Positions 41,091-49,675 of a stretch of 64,000 nt of DNA are shown here, one piece after another. The position numbers and the translations under genes were made by a program. Each line of letters opens with the position of its first letter. Position 1 is the first letter of the stretch. A model generated the notes under the pieces. That model saw only the letters and a program-made list of their open reading frames with translations. It was not told the DNA's origin and ran no database searches. Source of the stretch: Ewingella sp963519305 (GTDB lineage Bacteria > Pseudomonadota > Gammaproteobacteria > Enterobacterales > Enterobacteriaceae); assembly GCA_963519305.1 (NCBI GenBank), contig CAUQMS010000015.1, positions 1 through 64,000 on the forward strand, read 5' to 3'.

Positions 41091-44000
41091 AATCTCTGCT
41101 TCACACCTGCTGGCTGTTGATCGGTTTGCTGATCGGTGCTCCGGTCCTGGCGGCCCCTGTCCCGTTGCATCTGGCGAATAGCCTGAGTTTACCCACCGAC
41201 GTGCTGCTCAGCGGCGTGAAGAACCCGTGGCGCGGAAAAACGCTGCGTATCGGTATCCTCAGTGACAATACCAGCCCATATAACATTCTGATCGACAATG
41301 ATTATTATGGTCTGAACGCAGATTATCTGAGCTATGTGCAGCAGGTCACGAGCATTACGCTCGATCTGCGCGGCTACCCTTCCCTCGCTGCGTTACAAAA
41401 TGCCCTGATGCAGGGCGATATCGACCTCTTTTACGGTGTACCGCTCAGTGCGCTGCCGACGGGTATGTGGGCGTCAAAGCCTTATTACATCAGCCCGCTG
41501 CGGGTCCTGCGCAACCGGCAAAATAACCGCCAGATTATGGTGAATTCCCACGATGCGCAGATTGCTATCAGCAAAATGACCGGTATGCAGGCCTATGACC
41601 GTATCCGCAAGCTGACCCCGGACATTCATCTGTTCGATAATAATTTGCAGGCGGTCTACTCCCTGCTCAACGGCAAAAGTGATTACCTGATTGCCGATGA
41701 AGCCAGTGCCAGTTTTATTGTTGATCAGCTGCAGCTTGGCCAGATTTACCGCATCGAAAGTGTACTGGATTTCGGCACGCTCTCTTTCGTGTTCGCCAGT
41801 AATAATCCTGCCCTGCTCGAGGTGCTGAATCAGACGATCTCCGGCACACCGATGGAAGTGATGAATACGCTTCAGGAGCGCTGGAACAAACCGATCCCAA
41901 GCTATCTGGATGCAGGTAATGCTTCGCTCACCCCGCTCGAAGAACAGTGGGTTCATCAGCATCGCCACGTGACCTATGCCGCGACAGAGAACAATTATCC
42001 CTTCGTCTACCGCGGCTCTGACAGCGAGCCACACGGCTATGTGGTCGATATTCTTAATATCATTGCGCAGAATACCGGGCTGACGTTTGAGCCCGTGTGG
42101 GCGCGCGATCCGCAGCAGGCCGACGCGCTGGTCAGTCGGGGGAAAGCGCTGTTTCGCGCAGTATTACCGCTGTCACCAGATTCACGCGACCGTTACCTGA
42201 GCAGCATGCCGTTCCACCGTTCACTGTGGGGCGTCTATATTCGCCAGAACAAGGACAGTGTCTCCACCTGGCAGGATTTAGCAGGAAAACGCATTGGCGT
42301 GATGCGTGGTGATCTGGCGGCAACGCTCATCCCAGCCGGGGCGCAGCGTGTGGAATTCAATGATGCTCAGGCGCTGTACGATGCACTGGCGAACGGGCAG
42401 ATTGATGCCTTGGCGGATAACATTGTGTCCGCCAATTTCATCTCCCTCTCGCGCTACGCCGGGGCTATAAAACTGGCCTTCGCAGCCAACAATATTTCCT
42501 ATCCGATCTCCTTTGGCGTCGGTTTGCACTCCCCTTTGCTGCTGTCGATTCTGGATAAAAATCTGCAACAGATCCCGCCACAGACCTTGCAATCACTGCG
42601 TGATGAATGGACCAGCGACCGGCGTAACCTGATTGACGCCGTCAACGATAACCGTATGCAACCGCAAACCACCTGGCTGCTGAGTCTGCTGGCCGCGATA
42701 GTGTTGATATTACTGCTGATTCTGGCGCGCCGTCTGTGGCTGCAACGTCGTGAACGGCGCAAGGAGCGAGATGAGAGAAACAGGCTGGAACTGGCTCGGC
42801 AACAGGCCGAGACGGCGAACCGCAATAAAAGTCAGTTTCTGGCAACACTCAGCCATGAACTGCGCACGCCAATGCATGCGATCCTCGGTCTGCTGGAACT
42901 GGAACTTCAGCGCGAGACACCGCCTGGAGAGAACTTACCGCTGATCTACAGTTCGGCGTCGTCGCTGATGAATCTGCTTAATGATTTGCAGGACTACGCC
43001 CGCCTCGACACCGGTACCCTGACGCTATCCCCGAAGCCCTTTTCTCCGGCTAGCTGGCTGGAACAACTCAGGCATTTATATCCGCCGCTGATTGGCCTGA
43101 GGCCGGTCAGTTTTGAGGTTAAACCCCTGACGCCGTTGCCGGAAATGCTGTTGATCGACGGCGATCGTCTGATGCAGCTGATGAATAATCTGATTGGTAA
43201 TGCCATTAAATTTACGGCACGTGGGAAAATCAGCGTCGTCGTCAGTTGGCGGGAAGAGGCGAAGTTCGGCGGAGTGCTGGACATTATGGTCAGTGATACC
43301 GGCTGCGGGATTGAACCCGATGAGATCGATAAACTGTTCGAACCCTACTATCGCGGTCAGGGCGCGCAGCGATTTTCCGTTCAGGGCAGCGGTCTTGGGC
43401 TCTCCGTTTGCAAAGAGATCGTTGAGAAAATGGCAGGTACGCTCTGTCTCAACTCTCGGCTTGATATTGGCACAGAGGTTCGCGTCGTTCTGCCCGCACC
43501 TCCGGTCCTGACTCCAGCGCTGACCGCACCGTCTGAGTCGCACCTTTCGATGACATCAGAATTACGTGTGGCCGTGATTGACGATCATCCGACCAATTTG
43601 CTGTTAATGCAGCGCCAGCTGGCTTCTTTCGGTATCAGCGCCACGGTCTTCGATAATGGCCGCGCTTTCCTGCAAGCCCATGCCTCAACGCCTTTCGGGA
43701 TACTGTTCATCGATTACAACATGCCTCGTCCAGACGGCTTACTGCTTGCCAAACTGGTTCGCCGTGGTGAGCGTCAGCATCCGTCGCAACAGCGCAGCCA
43801 GATTATTCTCTGCTCCGCCGATGTGCAGGAGTTCACCCAATTGCCGCTCGGTCACCTCAATGTGCAACACTGCCTGACCAAACCGATATCTCTCGATGAC
43901 CTTCGTCGTGTGCTGTTGCCAGTCAGCACGTCTTTTGGTGATCTGCCGGACCGTCTCGCACAGATCAGTCATCAGGATCCGCAACTGATGGCACGCCTGA

Positions 44001-44287
44001 CGCAGACACTTCAACAGACGCTCAGGGAAGATCATCAGAACGCAGAAAAGGCCTATCAACGCGGGGATATCAAAGCGCTCAAAGACGCCGCTCATCGTAT
44101 TAAAGGCAGCCTGCTGATCCTCGGTTATCCGGCGCCGGCAGCGGTCTGTCAGAAGGTTATAGCAGAGTGCCAGCAAGGCAGAATTTCTCCCGGTGCCTAT
44201 AATAGAATGCACCGGTTATCGCAGGATTTGCTGACGACGCTCAACAGTCAGATAGCATCCGGCGCGCTTCATCCGGTTTCACTTTAG
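41087..44287 (+). CDS. EvgS/BvgS-like unorthodox hybrid sensor kinase
   Basis: A 1066-residue inner membrane sensor. Order: signal peptide (1-23), two periplasmic Venus-flytrap SBP_bac_3 domains (about 45-265 and 285-510), one TM helix (about 527-548), coiled coil, HisKA with H590 (LSHELRTPMHA), HATPase_c (N-box NNLIGNAIKFT, DTGCGIEPDE, GSGLGLSV), receiver with D876 (FIDYNMP), Hpt with H1003 (AAHRIKGSL). This is the four-step relay of BvgS/EvgS but without a PAS domain after the TM. The start is GTG. Signal unknown; the family senses small molecules or mild acid. Confidence 0.92.
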   Translation: MKSLLHTCWLLIGLLIGAPVLAAPVPLHLANSLSLPTDVLLSGVKNPWRGKTLRIGILSDNTSPYNILIDNDYYGLNADYLSYVQQVTSITLDLRGYPSLAALQNALMQGDIDLFYGVPLSALPTGMWASKPYYISPLRVLRNRQNNRQIMVNSHDAQIAISKMTGMQAYDRIRKLTPDIHLFDNNLQAVYSLLNGKSDYLIADEASASFIVDQLQLGQIYRIESVLDFGTLSFVFASNNPALLEVLNQTISGTPMEVMNTLQERWNKPIPSYLDAGNASLTPLEEQWVHQHRHVTYAATENNYPFVYRGSDSEPHGYVVDILNIIAQNTGLTFEPVWARDPQQADALVSRGKALFRAVLPLSPDSRDRYLSSMPFHRSLWGVYIRQNKDSVSTWQDLAGKRIGVMRGDLAATLIPAGAQRVEFNDAQALYDALANGQIDALADNIVSANFISLSRYAGAIKLAFAANNISYPISFGVGLHSPLLLSILDKNLQQIPPQTLQSLRDEWTSDRRNLIDAVNDNRMQPQTTWLLSLLAAIVLILLLILARRLWLQRRERRKERDERNRLELARQQAETANRNKSQFLATLSHELRTPMHAILGLLELELQRETPPGENLPLIYSSASSLMNLLNDLQDYARLDTGTLTLSPKPFSPASWLEQLRHLYPPLIGLRPVSFEVKPLTPLPEMLLIDGDRLMQLMNNLIGNAIKFTARGKISVVVSWREEAKFGGVLDIMVSDTGCGIEPDEIDKLFEPYYRGQGAQRFSVQGSGLGLSVCKEIVEKMAGTLCLNSRLDIGTEVRVVLPAPPVLTPALTAPSESHLSMTSELRVAVIDDHPTNLLLMQRQLASFGISATVFDNGRAFLQAHASTPFGILFIDYNMPRPDGLLLAKLVRRGERQHPSQQRSQIILCSADVQEFTQLPLGHLNVQHCLTKPISLDDLRRVLLPVSTSFGDLPDRLAQISHQDPQLMARLTQTLQQTLREDHQNAEKAYQRGDIKALKDAAHRIKGSLLILGYPAPAAVCQKVIAECQQGRISPGAYNRMHRLSQDLLTTLNSQIASGALHPVSL

Positions 44288-44299
44288 ATAAGGATAGGT

Positions 44300-45259
44300 A
44301 TGTCAGCTTCGTCATTTTTACCCCAGGACAAAAATAGCCGCCGGTTACTGCTGGCATTTCTGATCACCGTGATCTTTATGGTGGTCGAGGTGATGGGTGG
44401 TTTGATCTCCGGCTCGCTCGCACTGCTGGCCGATGCCGGTCATATGCTTACCGATGCCGCGGCGCTACTTATCGCCCTGCTGGCGGTACACTTTGCCAAA
44501 CGTAAACCCAGCGCCAGCCATACTTTTGGCTACCTGCGCCTGACTACCATGGCGGCGTTTGTGAATGCGGCAGCGCTGTTGGTTATCGTGATTTTGATCG
44601 TCTGGGAAGCGATCACCCGCTTCGTTAACCCTCAGCCGGTTATGGGCGGAACGATGCTGGTGGTGGGTATCGCCGGGCTGTTCGCCAATCTGTTCTCCTT
44701 CTGGTTACTGCATCAGGGGGAAGAGAAAGCTAATCTCAACGTGCGCGCTGCGGCGCTTCACGTGATGGGCGACCTGCTGGGTTCTATCGGGGCCGTCGCG
44801 GCAGCGCTTATCATCATGAAGACCGGCTGGACGCCGATTGATCCGATTCTGTCAGTGCTGGTCTCTTGTCTGGTATTGAACAATGCATGGCGCTTAATGA
44901 AAGAGAGCTTTCATGAGCTGCTCGAAGGCACGCCACAGGAGGTGGATATTGATAAATTGCGCAAAGACCTGTCTGTCACAATCCCCGAAGTGCGCAGCGT
45001 TCACCACGTTCACGTATGGCAGATTGGCGAACAGCGCCTGATGACATTGCATGTGCAGGTTGTACCGCCGCACGACCATGATGCGTTACTCGGCCGGATA
45101 CAACAGTATCTGCTGGATAAATACCGTATCGGCCACGCGACCATTCAGATGGAATACGGCGAGTGCAGCACTCCGGATTGCCTGATTAACGAAAGCAGCG
45201 CGGCAGAAGCGGGCCACGGTCATCACGGACACAACCACAGCCACGCTCATCACCACTAA
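44300..45259 (+). CDS. zitB: Zinc transporter ZitB (cation diffusion facilitator)
   Basis: ZitB exports Zn(II) from the cytosol in exchange for protons. The protein has 319 residues with six TM helices. Zinc-site motifs ADAGHMLTDA (TM2) and HVMGDLLGSIG (TM5) have the HxxxD pattern. Cytosolic metal-binding domain follows. The C-terminus is a His cluster (GHHGHNHSHAHHH). It starts 12 bp after the sensor kinase, so it may be co-transcribed with it. Confidence 0.96.
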   Translation: MSASSFLPQDKNSRRLLLAFLITVIFMVVEVMGGLISGSLALLADAGHMLTDAAALLIALLAVHFAKRKPSASHTFGYLRLTTMAAFVNAAALLVIVILIVWEAITRFVNPQPVMGGTMLVVGIAGLFANLFSFWLLHQGEEKANLNVRAAALHVMGDLLGSIGAVAAALIIMKTGWTPIDPILSVLVSCLVLNNAWRLMKESFHELLEGTPQEVDIDKLRKDLSVTIPEVRSVHHVHVWQIGEQRLMTLHVQVVPPHDHDALLGRIQQYLLDKYRIGHATIQMEYGECSTPDCLINESSAAEAGHGHHGHNHSHAHHH

Positions 45260-45281
45260 TCTGTTCGGCCCTCAAACGCAC

Positions 45282-45304
45282 AGCGCCTCCATGAAGGAGG
45301 CGCT
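45282..45304. terminator. Hairpin between convergent zitB and pnuC
   Basis: Perfect 9-bp stem AGCGCCTCC-ATGAA-GGAGGCGCT with no T-run on either side, between two converging genes. Confidence 0.55.
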
Positions 45305-45329
45305 ACGATAAATCCTATTGCTTGCTGCT

Positions 45330-46058
45330 TTAAACGCGCTGAAGAGGCTTAGAGCCGTTCTCAGCTGCACTCTTGATCCAAAGCCACGAACCGTTCAGGG
45401 CAATCAGCGTCAGCAACACATATTCCAGCGCCATAGCGTAAACGCCCTGATATGCAAAAATCGCCACGCTGATCACATCAATAACCACCCACACCAGCCA
45501 GTTCTCCACGTATTTGCGGGTCATCAGCAGCATCGCAATAATCGACAGCACCATCATGGAGGAGTCCCAGAATGGGAACGCGTCCGGTTGCAGCACAGGC
45601 ATCTGCATCTGCACATTCAGCCCCAAAGCCTGCATAAGATTCACGGCAATCAGGCTCAGGGCAGCAAACACCCGGTCGATATTGAAGGTCATCAACAGAA
45701 TACCGGCGACACAAACAACACCCCACACCAGCGCTTTGCCCCGCGGGAGCCAGCGGATTTGCAATTCGGCCTGCTTGTCTGCCGTCTGACGGCTCCAGGC
45801 ATACCAGCCGTAAATGTTGGCAGCGAAGAAGAAGATTTGCAGCAGCAGGCTGGCGTAAAGCTGGATCTGGAAGAAAATGACCGCGAACAGCGTGACGTTA
45901 ATCAGGCCAAACGGGTAGTTGACGATCTTCTCTTTGCTGGCGTACCAGATGCACAGCAGGCCGAACAGAGTGCCAATCGCCTCAATCCACGAGAGATCAT
46001 ACCCCCCCTTACCCAGCGGAATATGGACCAAAATATTACTGGTACTGAAAAAATCCAT
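45330..46058 (-). CDS. pnuC: Nicotinamide riboside transporter PnuC
   Basis: PnuC imports nicotinamide riboside by facilitated diffusion. The protein has 242 residues and about seven TM helices; QLYASLLLQIFFFAANIYGWYAW and FPFWDSSMMVLSI are diagnostic, with the first split here by family variation in E. coli. Start at 46058 (MDFFSTSN) as in E. coli. It follows nadA by 50 bp on the same strand, and both are likely under the NadR box upstream of nadA. Confidence 0.95.
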   Translation of the reverse strand: MDFFSTSNILVHIPLGKGGYDLSWIEAIGTLFGLLCIWYASKEKIVNYPFGLINVTLFAVIFFQIQLYASLLLQIFFFAANIYGWYAWSRQTADKQAELQIRWLPRGKALVWGVVCVAGILLMTFNIDRVFAALSLIAVNLMQALGLNVQMQMPVLQPDAFPFWDSSMMVLSIIAMLLMTRKYVENWLVWVVIDVISVAIFAYQGVYAMALEYVLLTLIALNGSWLWIKSAAENGSKPLQRV

Positions 46059-46108
46059 GACGATTCCCTTCTGTTGCAAAATTCAGGCAGGAGCAGTGCT
46101 CCCTCGGT

Positions 46109-47170
46109 TTATGCCTTACCCTGCACGCGCAGTTTAAGTTGTGCGGCAAATTCCAGCATCCGGTTCAATGGGATCAGCGATTTGACACGCAGCGCTTCGT
46201 CCACTTCTATCGCGTGCTGAACGCCACCCAGCTCCAGGCCTTCAGCGATGGCCTTAAGGCCATTCATTGCCATCCACGGACAGTGCGCGCAGGTACGGCA
46301 GCTGGCACCCTCGCCGGCAGTTGGCGCTTCGAACAGCTCTTTGTCCGGCACAGCCTGCTGCATTTTGTAAAAAATACCGCGATCGGTGGCGACAATCAGT
46401 TTGCTGTTTGGCAGGGTTTTCGCCGCCTGAATCAGCTGGCTGGTCGAACCGACGGCATCGGCCATATCGACAATTGCCTGCGGTGATTCAGGATGCACCA
46501 GCACCGCGGCATCCGGATACAACGCTTTCATGCGTTCCAGCGCCTGAGTTTTGAATTCGTCATGCACGATACACGCGCCCTGCCAGCAGAGAATATCCGC
46601 GCCGGTCTGCTTACGGACGTAATTCCCTAAATGGCGGTCAGGTGCCCAGAGGATTTTCTGCCCCAGGCTGTCGAGGTGCTCGATAAGCTCGACGGCAATG
46701 CTCGATGTGACTACCCAGTCTGCGCGTGCTTTCACCGCAGCGGAAGTATTAGCGTAGACCACAACGGTGCGGTCCGGATGGCTGTCGCAAAAATCAGAGA
46801 ATGCCTGCTCCGGGCAACCCAGATCTAATGAGCATTCTGCGTTGAGTGTCGGCATGAGCACAGTTTTCTCAGGGCTGAGGATTTTGGCCGTCTCCCCCAT
46901 AAAGCGCACGCCGGCGACCAGCAGTGTTGAAGCCGGATGCTGACTACCGAAACGCGCCATCTCCAGCGAGTCCGCCACGCAGCCGCCGGTCTCTTCCGCC
47001 AGCGCCTGAATTTCCGGATCGGTGTAATAGTGCGCAACCATCACGGCGTTGCGCTGCTTCAGCAGGGTTTTGATTTTAGTTTTATAGAACGCTTTTTCAT
47101 CCTGGCTCAAAGGGACCGGCTTAGGAGGAAAAGGATACACGGCTGCATTCAGATCTAAAGTCTCGCTCAT
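46109..47170 (-). CDS. nadA: Quinolinate synthase NadA
   Basis: NadA condenses iminoaspartate with dihydroxyacetone phosphate to quinolinate, the precursor of NAD. A [4Fe-4S] enzyme of 353 residues. Cluster-binding Cys lie in AECSLDLGCP, WQGACIVHDE and the CRTCAHCPW motif. MVAHYYTDPEIQ and HPESP are active-site segments. ATG at 47170 is used; a GTG just before is possible. Confidence 0.97.
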   Translation of the reverse strand: MSETLDLNAAVYPFPPKPVPLSQDEKAFYKTKIKTLLKQRNAVMVAHYYTDPEIQALAEETGGCVADSLEMARFGSQHPASTLLVAGVRFMGETAKILSPEKTVLMPTLNAECSLDLGCPEQAFSDFCDSHPDRTVVVYANTSAAVKARADWVVTSSIAVELIEHLDSLGQKILWAPDRHLGNYVRKQTGADILCWQGACIVHDEFKTQALERMKALYPDAAVLVHPESPQAIVDMADAVGSTSQLIQAAKTLPNSKLIVATDRGIFYKMQQAVPDKELFEAPTAGEGASCRTCAHCPWMAMNGLKAIAEGLELGGVQHAIEVDEALRVKSLIPLNRMLEFAAQLKLRVQGKA

Positions 47171-47240
47171 CACTCATCATCTCTTGTGGCCGGAGGCTCA
47201 GCCCGGACTCAGGAAGCATAACGGAGAAAATCCGTCCGTT

Positions 47241-47258
47241 TGTTTTGTATGCTAAACA
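47241..47258. promoter_or_regulatory. NadR operator upstream of nadA
   Basis: TGTTTT-GTATGC-TAAACA matches the NadR consensus TGTTTA-N6-TAAACA at 11 of 12 positions, 71 bp before nadA. NadR represses nadA-pnuC when NAD is plentiful. Confidence 0.85.
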
Positions 47259-47361
47259 AAATACCGCAGATGAACGAGAAAGTCGCCGAAATTTTAGTCT
47301 TTAGGCGAAAAGTGTTTAAGGGACTTAAAAAAAGGGAGCAGAGAAGGGTTTTTCAGGGGAT

Positions 47362-47390
47362 ATAAACAAAAAAAACGCCATGAGGCGTTT
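47362..47390 (-). terminator. Intrinsic terminator of the tRNA-Lys array
   Basis: On the minus strand AAACGCC-TCAT-GGCGTTT followed by TTTTTG, past the last tRNA and the last 19-nt repeat. Confidence 0.88.
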
Positions 47391-47422
47391 CTTCAACTCG
47401 ACGTACCTATTCACTTTAAAGA

Positions 47423-47545
47423 GGGTGGGCCGTGCTGGATTGATTCGGCCTGCGGGCAACGCGTTCGCGTTGTCGTCTCGCTTCGCTCGGCTCGAACCAG
47501 TGGTTCTCATCCTGCACTGCTTTACTGCGAGTTCCGCTTTAATAG
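47423..47545 (-). repeat. tRNA 3'-end repeat unit A
   Basis: A 19-bp copy of the 3' end of tRNA-Lys (47423-47441, last base changed) followed by a 104-bp spacer, directly downstream of tRNA gene 1. It is about 85% like unit B in the shared part. The layout resembles the rtT repeats of E. coli tyrT. Confidence 0.85.
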
Positions 47546-47621
47546 TGGTGGGCCGTGCTGGATTCGAACCAGCGACCAATTGATTAAAAGTCAACTGCTC
47601 TACCAACTGAGCTAACGGCCC
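47546..47621 (-). tRNA. tRNA-Lys (UUU), copy 1
   Basis: Seventy-six bases on the minus strand with encoded CCA. Acceptor stem GGGCCGT pairs with ACGGCCC; anticodon loop CTTTTAA gives UUU; T-loop GGTTCGAATCC. Four genes of the array look identical. Confidence 0.97.
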
Positions 47622-47669
47622 GCGGTATGTCGCGATACTAACGATATTCAATACGCTGCAATGATGCAG

Positions 47670-47745
47670 TGGTGGGCCGTGCTGGATTCGAACCAGCGAC
47701 CAATTGATTAAAAGTCAACTGCTCTACCAACTGAGCTAACGGCCC
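47670..47745 (-). tRNA. tRNA-Lys (UUU), copy 2
   Basis: Same 76-base sequence as copy 1, 48 bp upstream of it on the transcribed strand. The spacer between copies 1 and 2 is the same as that between 3 and 4. Confidence 0.97.
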
Positions 47746-47796
47746 GCGCTGTATTGCGGTATTACCGACGTCCAATGAGACGAAACAAGAAAGAAG

Positions 47797-47932
47797 TGGT
47801 GGGCCGTGCTGGATTGATTCGGCCTTCGGCCTCACCCTTCGGGCAACGCTTTCGCGTTGTCGTCTCGCTTCGCTCGGCTCGTACCAGCCGTTCTCATCCT
47901 GCACTGCTTTACCGTGAGTCCCACTAAAAAAG
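47797..47932 (-). repeat. tRNA 3'-end repeat unit B
   Basis: An exact 19-bp copy of the tRNA-Lys 3' end including CCA (47797-47815), then 117 bp similar to unit A, directly downstream of tRNA gene 3. Contains GC-rich inverted repeats such as GGCAACGC/GCGTTGTC. Confidence 0.9.
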
Positions 47933-48008
47933 TGGTGGGCCGTGCTGGATTCGAACCAGCGACCAATTGATTAAAAGTCAACTGCTCTACCAACTGAGCT
48001 AACGGCCC
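47933..48008 (-). tRNA. tRNA-Lys (UUU), copy 3
   Basis: Seventy-six bases, same sequence as copies 1 and 2, with CCA. Followed on the transcribed strand by repeat unit B. Confidence 0.97.
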
Positions 48009-48056
48009 GCGGTATGTCGCGATACTAACGATATTCAATACGCTGCAATGATGCAG

Positions 48057-48132
48057 TGGTGGGCCGTGCTGGATTCGAACCAGCGACCAATTGATTAAAA
48101 GTCAACTGCTCTACCAACTGAGCTAACGGCCC
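48057..48132 (-). tRNA. tRNA-Lys (UUU), copy 4 (promoter-proximal)
   Basis: Seventy-six bases, same sequence as the other three. It is the first gene of the array, about 60 bp after the candidate promoter at 48193-48220. E. coli has a lys/val tRNA cluster at the same place between cpoB and nadA. Confidence 0.97.
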
Positions 48133-48192
48133 GCACAAAGCTAAATCTCTCACTGCTTTAACGTCTTACAGTTGCCTGGGCAACGGCGGCAT

Positions 48193-48220
48193 ATATTACT
48201 TATATAACTTTTCAGTGCAA
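48193..48220 (-). promoter_or_regulatory. Candidate promoter of the tRNA-Lys array
   Basis: On the minus strand TTGCAC (plus 48215-48220), 16 bp, TAATAT (plus 48193-48198), followed by a GC-rich discriminator ATGCCGCCG typical of stringently controlled stable-RNA promoters. Confidence 0.6.
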
Positions 48221-48314
48221 CGTTTAATTGAAGAAAACGGCCTGACTGCTTGTTCTTCACGCATTCAAGCCCAGAAAACAGCCGAAATCGGTGTTTTCCG
48301 AGCCTGAACAGGAA

Positions 48315-49112
48315 TTACTGTGAAGACAAACGTTTTTGAGCTTGTTTGGCCGCATCGGTATTTGGGTACTGTTTTACGACCTGCGCATAGACGGCTTTGG
48401 CTTTGTCCACCTGCCCTTTCTCTTGCATGATCACCCCAACCTTGTACATCGCGTCCGAACTTTTTGGAGACTTGGGAAAATTTTTCACGACAACCGCATA
48501 AAAATACGCAGCGTCATCTTTCTTACCTTTGTTGTAATACAACTGCCCTAACCAGTAGTTGGCATTAGGCAAGTAAGTGGATTTTGGGTACTGCTTTATA
48601 AATGCCTGGAAGGCAGAAATAGCCTGATCGTACTGTTTCTTTTCCAGAGCGAGTGAAACTGCAGCATTGTAGTCACTGTTTTCATCACCGGTGCTGGCAG
48701 GAGCCTGCGCAGGCGCTGGGGTGGATGAATCAGTAGCTGCGCCAGCGGCAGCTCCAGCAGCAGCGCCTGAGGCGGCAGCATTCGCATTGCCCGCGGAACC
48801 CTGGCTGCTAAGGCTGTCCATCTGCTGATAGATTTGCTTTTGACGATCAACGACCTGACTTAACTGATATTGGTTTTCCTGAATTTGACCTCGAAGAGAG
48901 TCAATATCGCGTTGGGAGTCAGAGAGTTGTTGCTGAAGTTGAGTTAATAGCTGGCTGTGAGCGTTAGAAATACGCTCCAGAGAGGTGACCCGATCTTCAA
49001 TCGAGCCTGAGCCGACATCACTGATTGGCGCTTGGGCAGTAGCGGCCCATGGGACCGCTACGCCAACCAGTAACGACAGACTCAACAGGTGAGTTCTGAA
49101 GTTACTGCTCAT
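48315..49112 (-). CDS. cpoB: Cell division coordinator CpoB (YbgF)
   Basis: CpoB is a periplasmic TPR protein that links Tol-Pal driven outer membrane constriction to PBP1B at the septum. The protein has 265 residues: signal peptide (to about ATAQA, residue 27), a coiled-coil trimerisation segment (about 40-105), an Ala-rich linker (about 107-140) and TPR repeats (about 145-260, YNAAVSLALEKKQYDQAI). It starts 9 bp after pal and ends the tol-pal operon. Confidence 0.96.
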   Translation of the reverse strand: MSSNFRTHLLSLSLLVGVAVPWAATAQAPISDVGSGSIEDRVTSLERISNAHSQLLTQLQQQLSDSQRDIDSLRGQIQENQYQLSQVVDRQKQIYQQMDSLSSQGSAGNANAAASGAAAGAAAGAATDSSTPAPAQAPASTGDENSDYNAAVSLALEKKQYDQAISAFQAFIKQYPKSTYLPNANYWLGQLYYNKGKKDDAAYFYAVVVKNFPKSPKSSDAMYKVGVIMQEKGQVDKAKAVYAQVVKQYPNTDAAKQAQKRLSSQ

Positions 49113-49121
49113 GCGACTCTC

Positions 49122-49631
49122 TTAGTATACCAGTACGGCACGACGGTTTTTAGCGTAAGCCGCTTCGTCATGGCCCAGTACAGCTGGTTTTTCTTTACCG
49201 TAAGAAACGATAGAGATTTGGTCAGCAGAAACGCCTTTGCCTTGCAGATACATTTTAACTGCAGTAGCACGACGCTCACCCAGAGCGATGTTGTATTCCG
49301 GAGTACCACGTTCATCCGCATGACCTTCAACAGTCACTTTGTATGAAGGGTTGCTGCGCAGGAATGCTGCATGCGCGTCCAGCATTTGAGCGAAGTCAGA
49401 AGCGATATCGTATTTGTCTAAGCCAAAGTAAACGATATTGTTCTTTTGCAGTTCTTGCATCTGCAGACGTGCTTGCTCTTCAGAAGACATGTTGCCGCTT
49501 TCTGCACCAGTGCCAGCGCCAGCGCCCATACCAGATTGGCCATTGTCTGCGCTTTTGTGAGAACTACACGCGGCGATAGCCAGTACAGGCACAGCCAGCA
49601 GCAGCCCTTTAAGCACTTTGTTCAGTTGCAT
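49122..49631 (-). CDS. pal: Peptidoglycan-associated lipoprotein Pal
   Basis: Pal is the outer membrane lipoprotein that binds peptidoglycan and TolB. The protein has 169 residues. Lipobox LAIAAC places the lipidated Cys at 22; a Gly-rich linker follows; the OmpA-like domain has VYFGLDKYDI and GHADERGTPEYN-ALGERRA. The frame extends to 49658, but the start at 49631 (MQLNKVLKG) is the conserved one. Confidence 0.98.
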   Translation of the reverse strand: MQLNKVLKGLLLAVPVLAIAACSSHKSADNGQSGMGAGAGTGAESGNMSSEEQARLQMQELQKNNIVYFGLDKYDIASDFAQMLDAHAAFLRSNPSYKVTVEGHADERGTPEYNIALGERRATAVKMYLQGKGVSADQISIVSYGKEKPAVLGHDEAAYAKNRRAVLVY

Positions 49632-49675
49632 CTCGTTGATCCTTTTATAATTTGCCATACATAGTTACATATGCA

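Larger units (their letters stand above)
47171..47545. other. Intergenic region nadA to tRNA-Lys array
   Basis: Non-coding. It holds the NadR box (47241-47258), the terminator of the tRNA array (47362-47390) and a 19-nt copy of the tRNA-Lys 3' end with its spacer (47423-47545). Confidence 0.8.

Noticed and set aside
47325..48038. Frames encoding GPLAQLVEQLTFNQLV across the tRNA genes
   Set aside because: They are translations of tRNA-Lys, a well-known spurious annotation.
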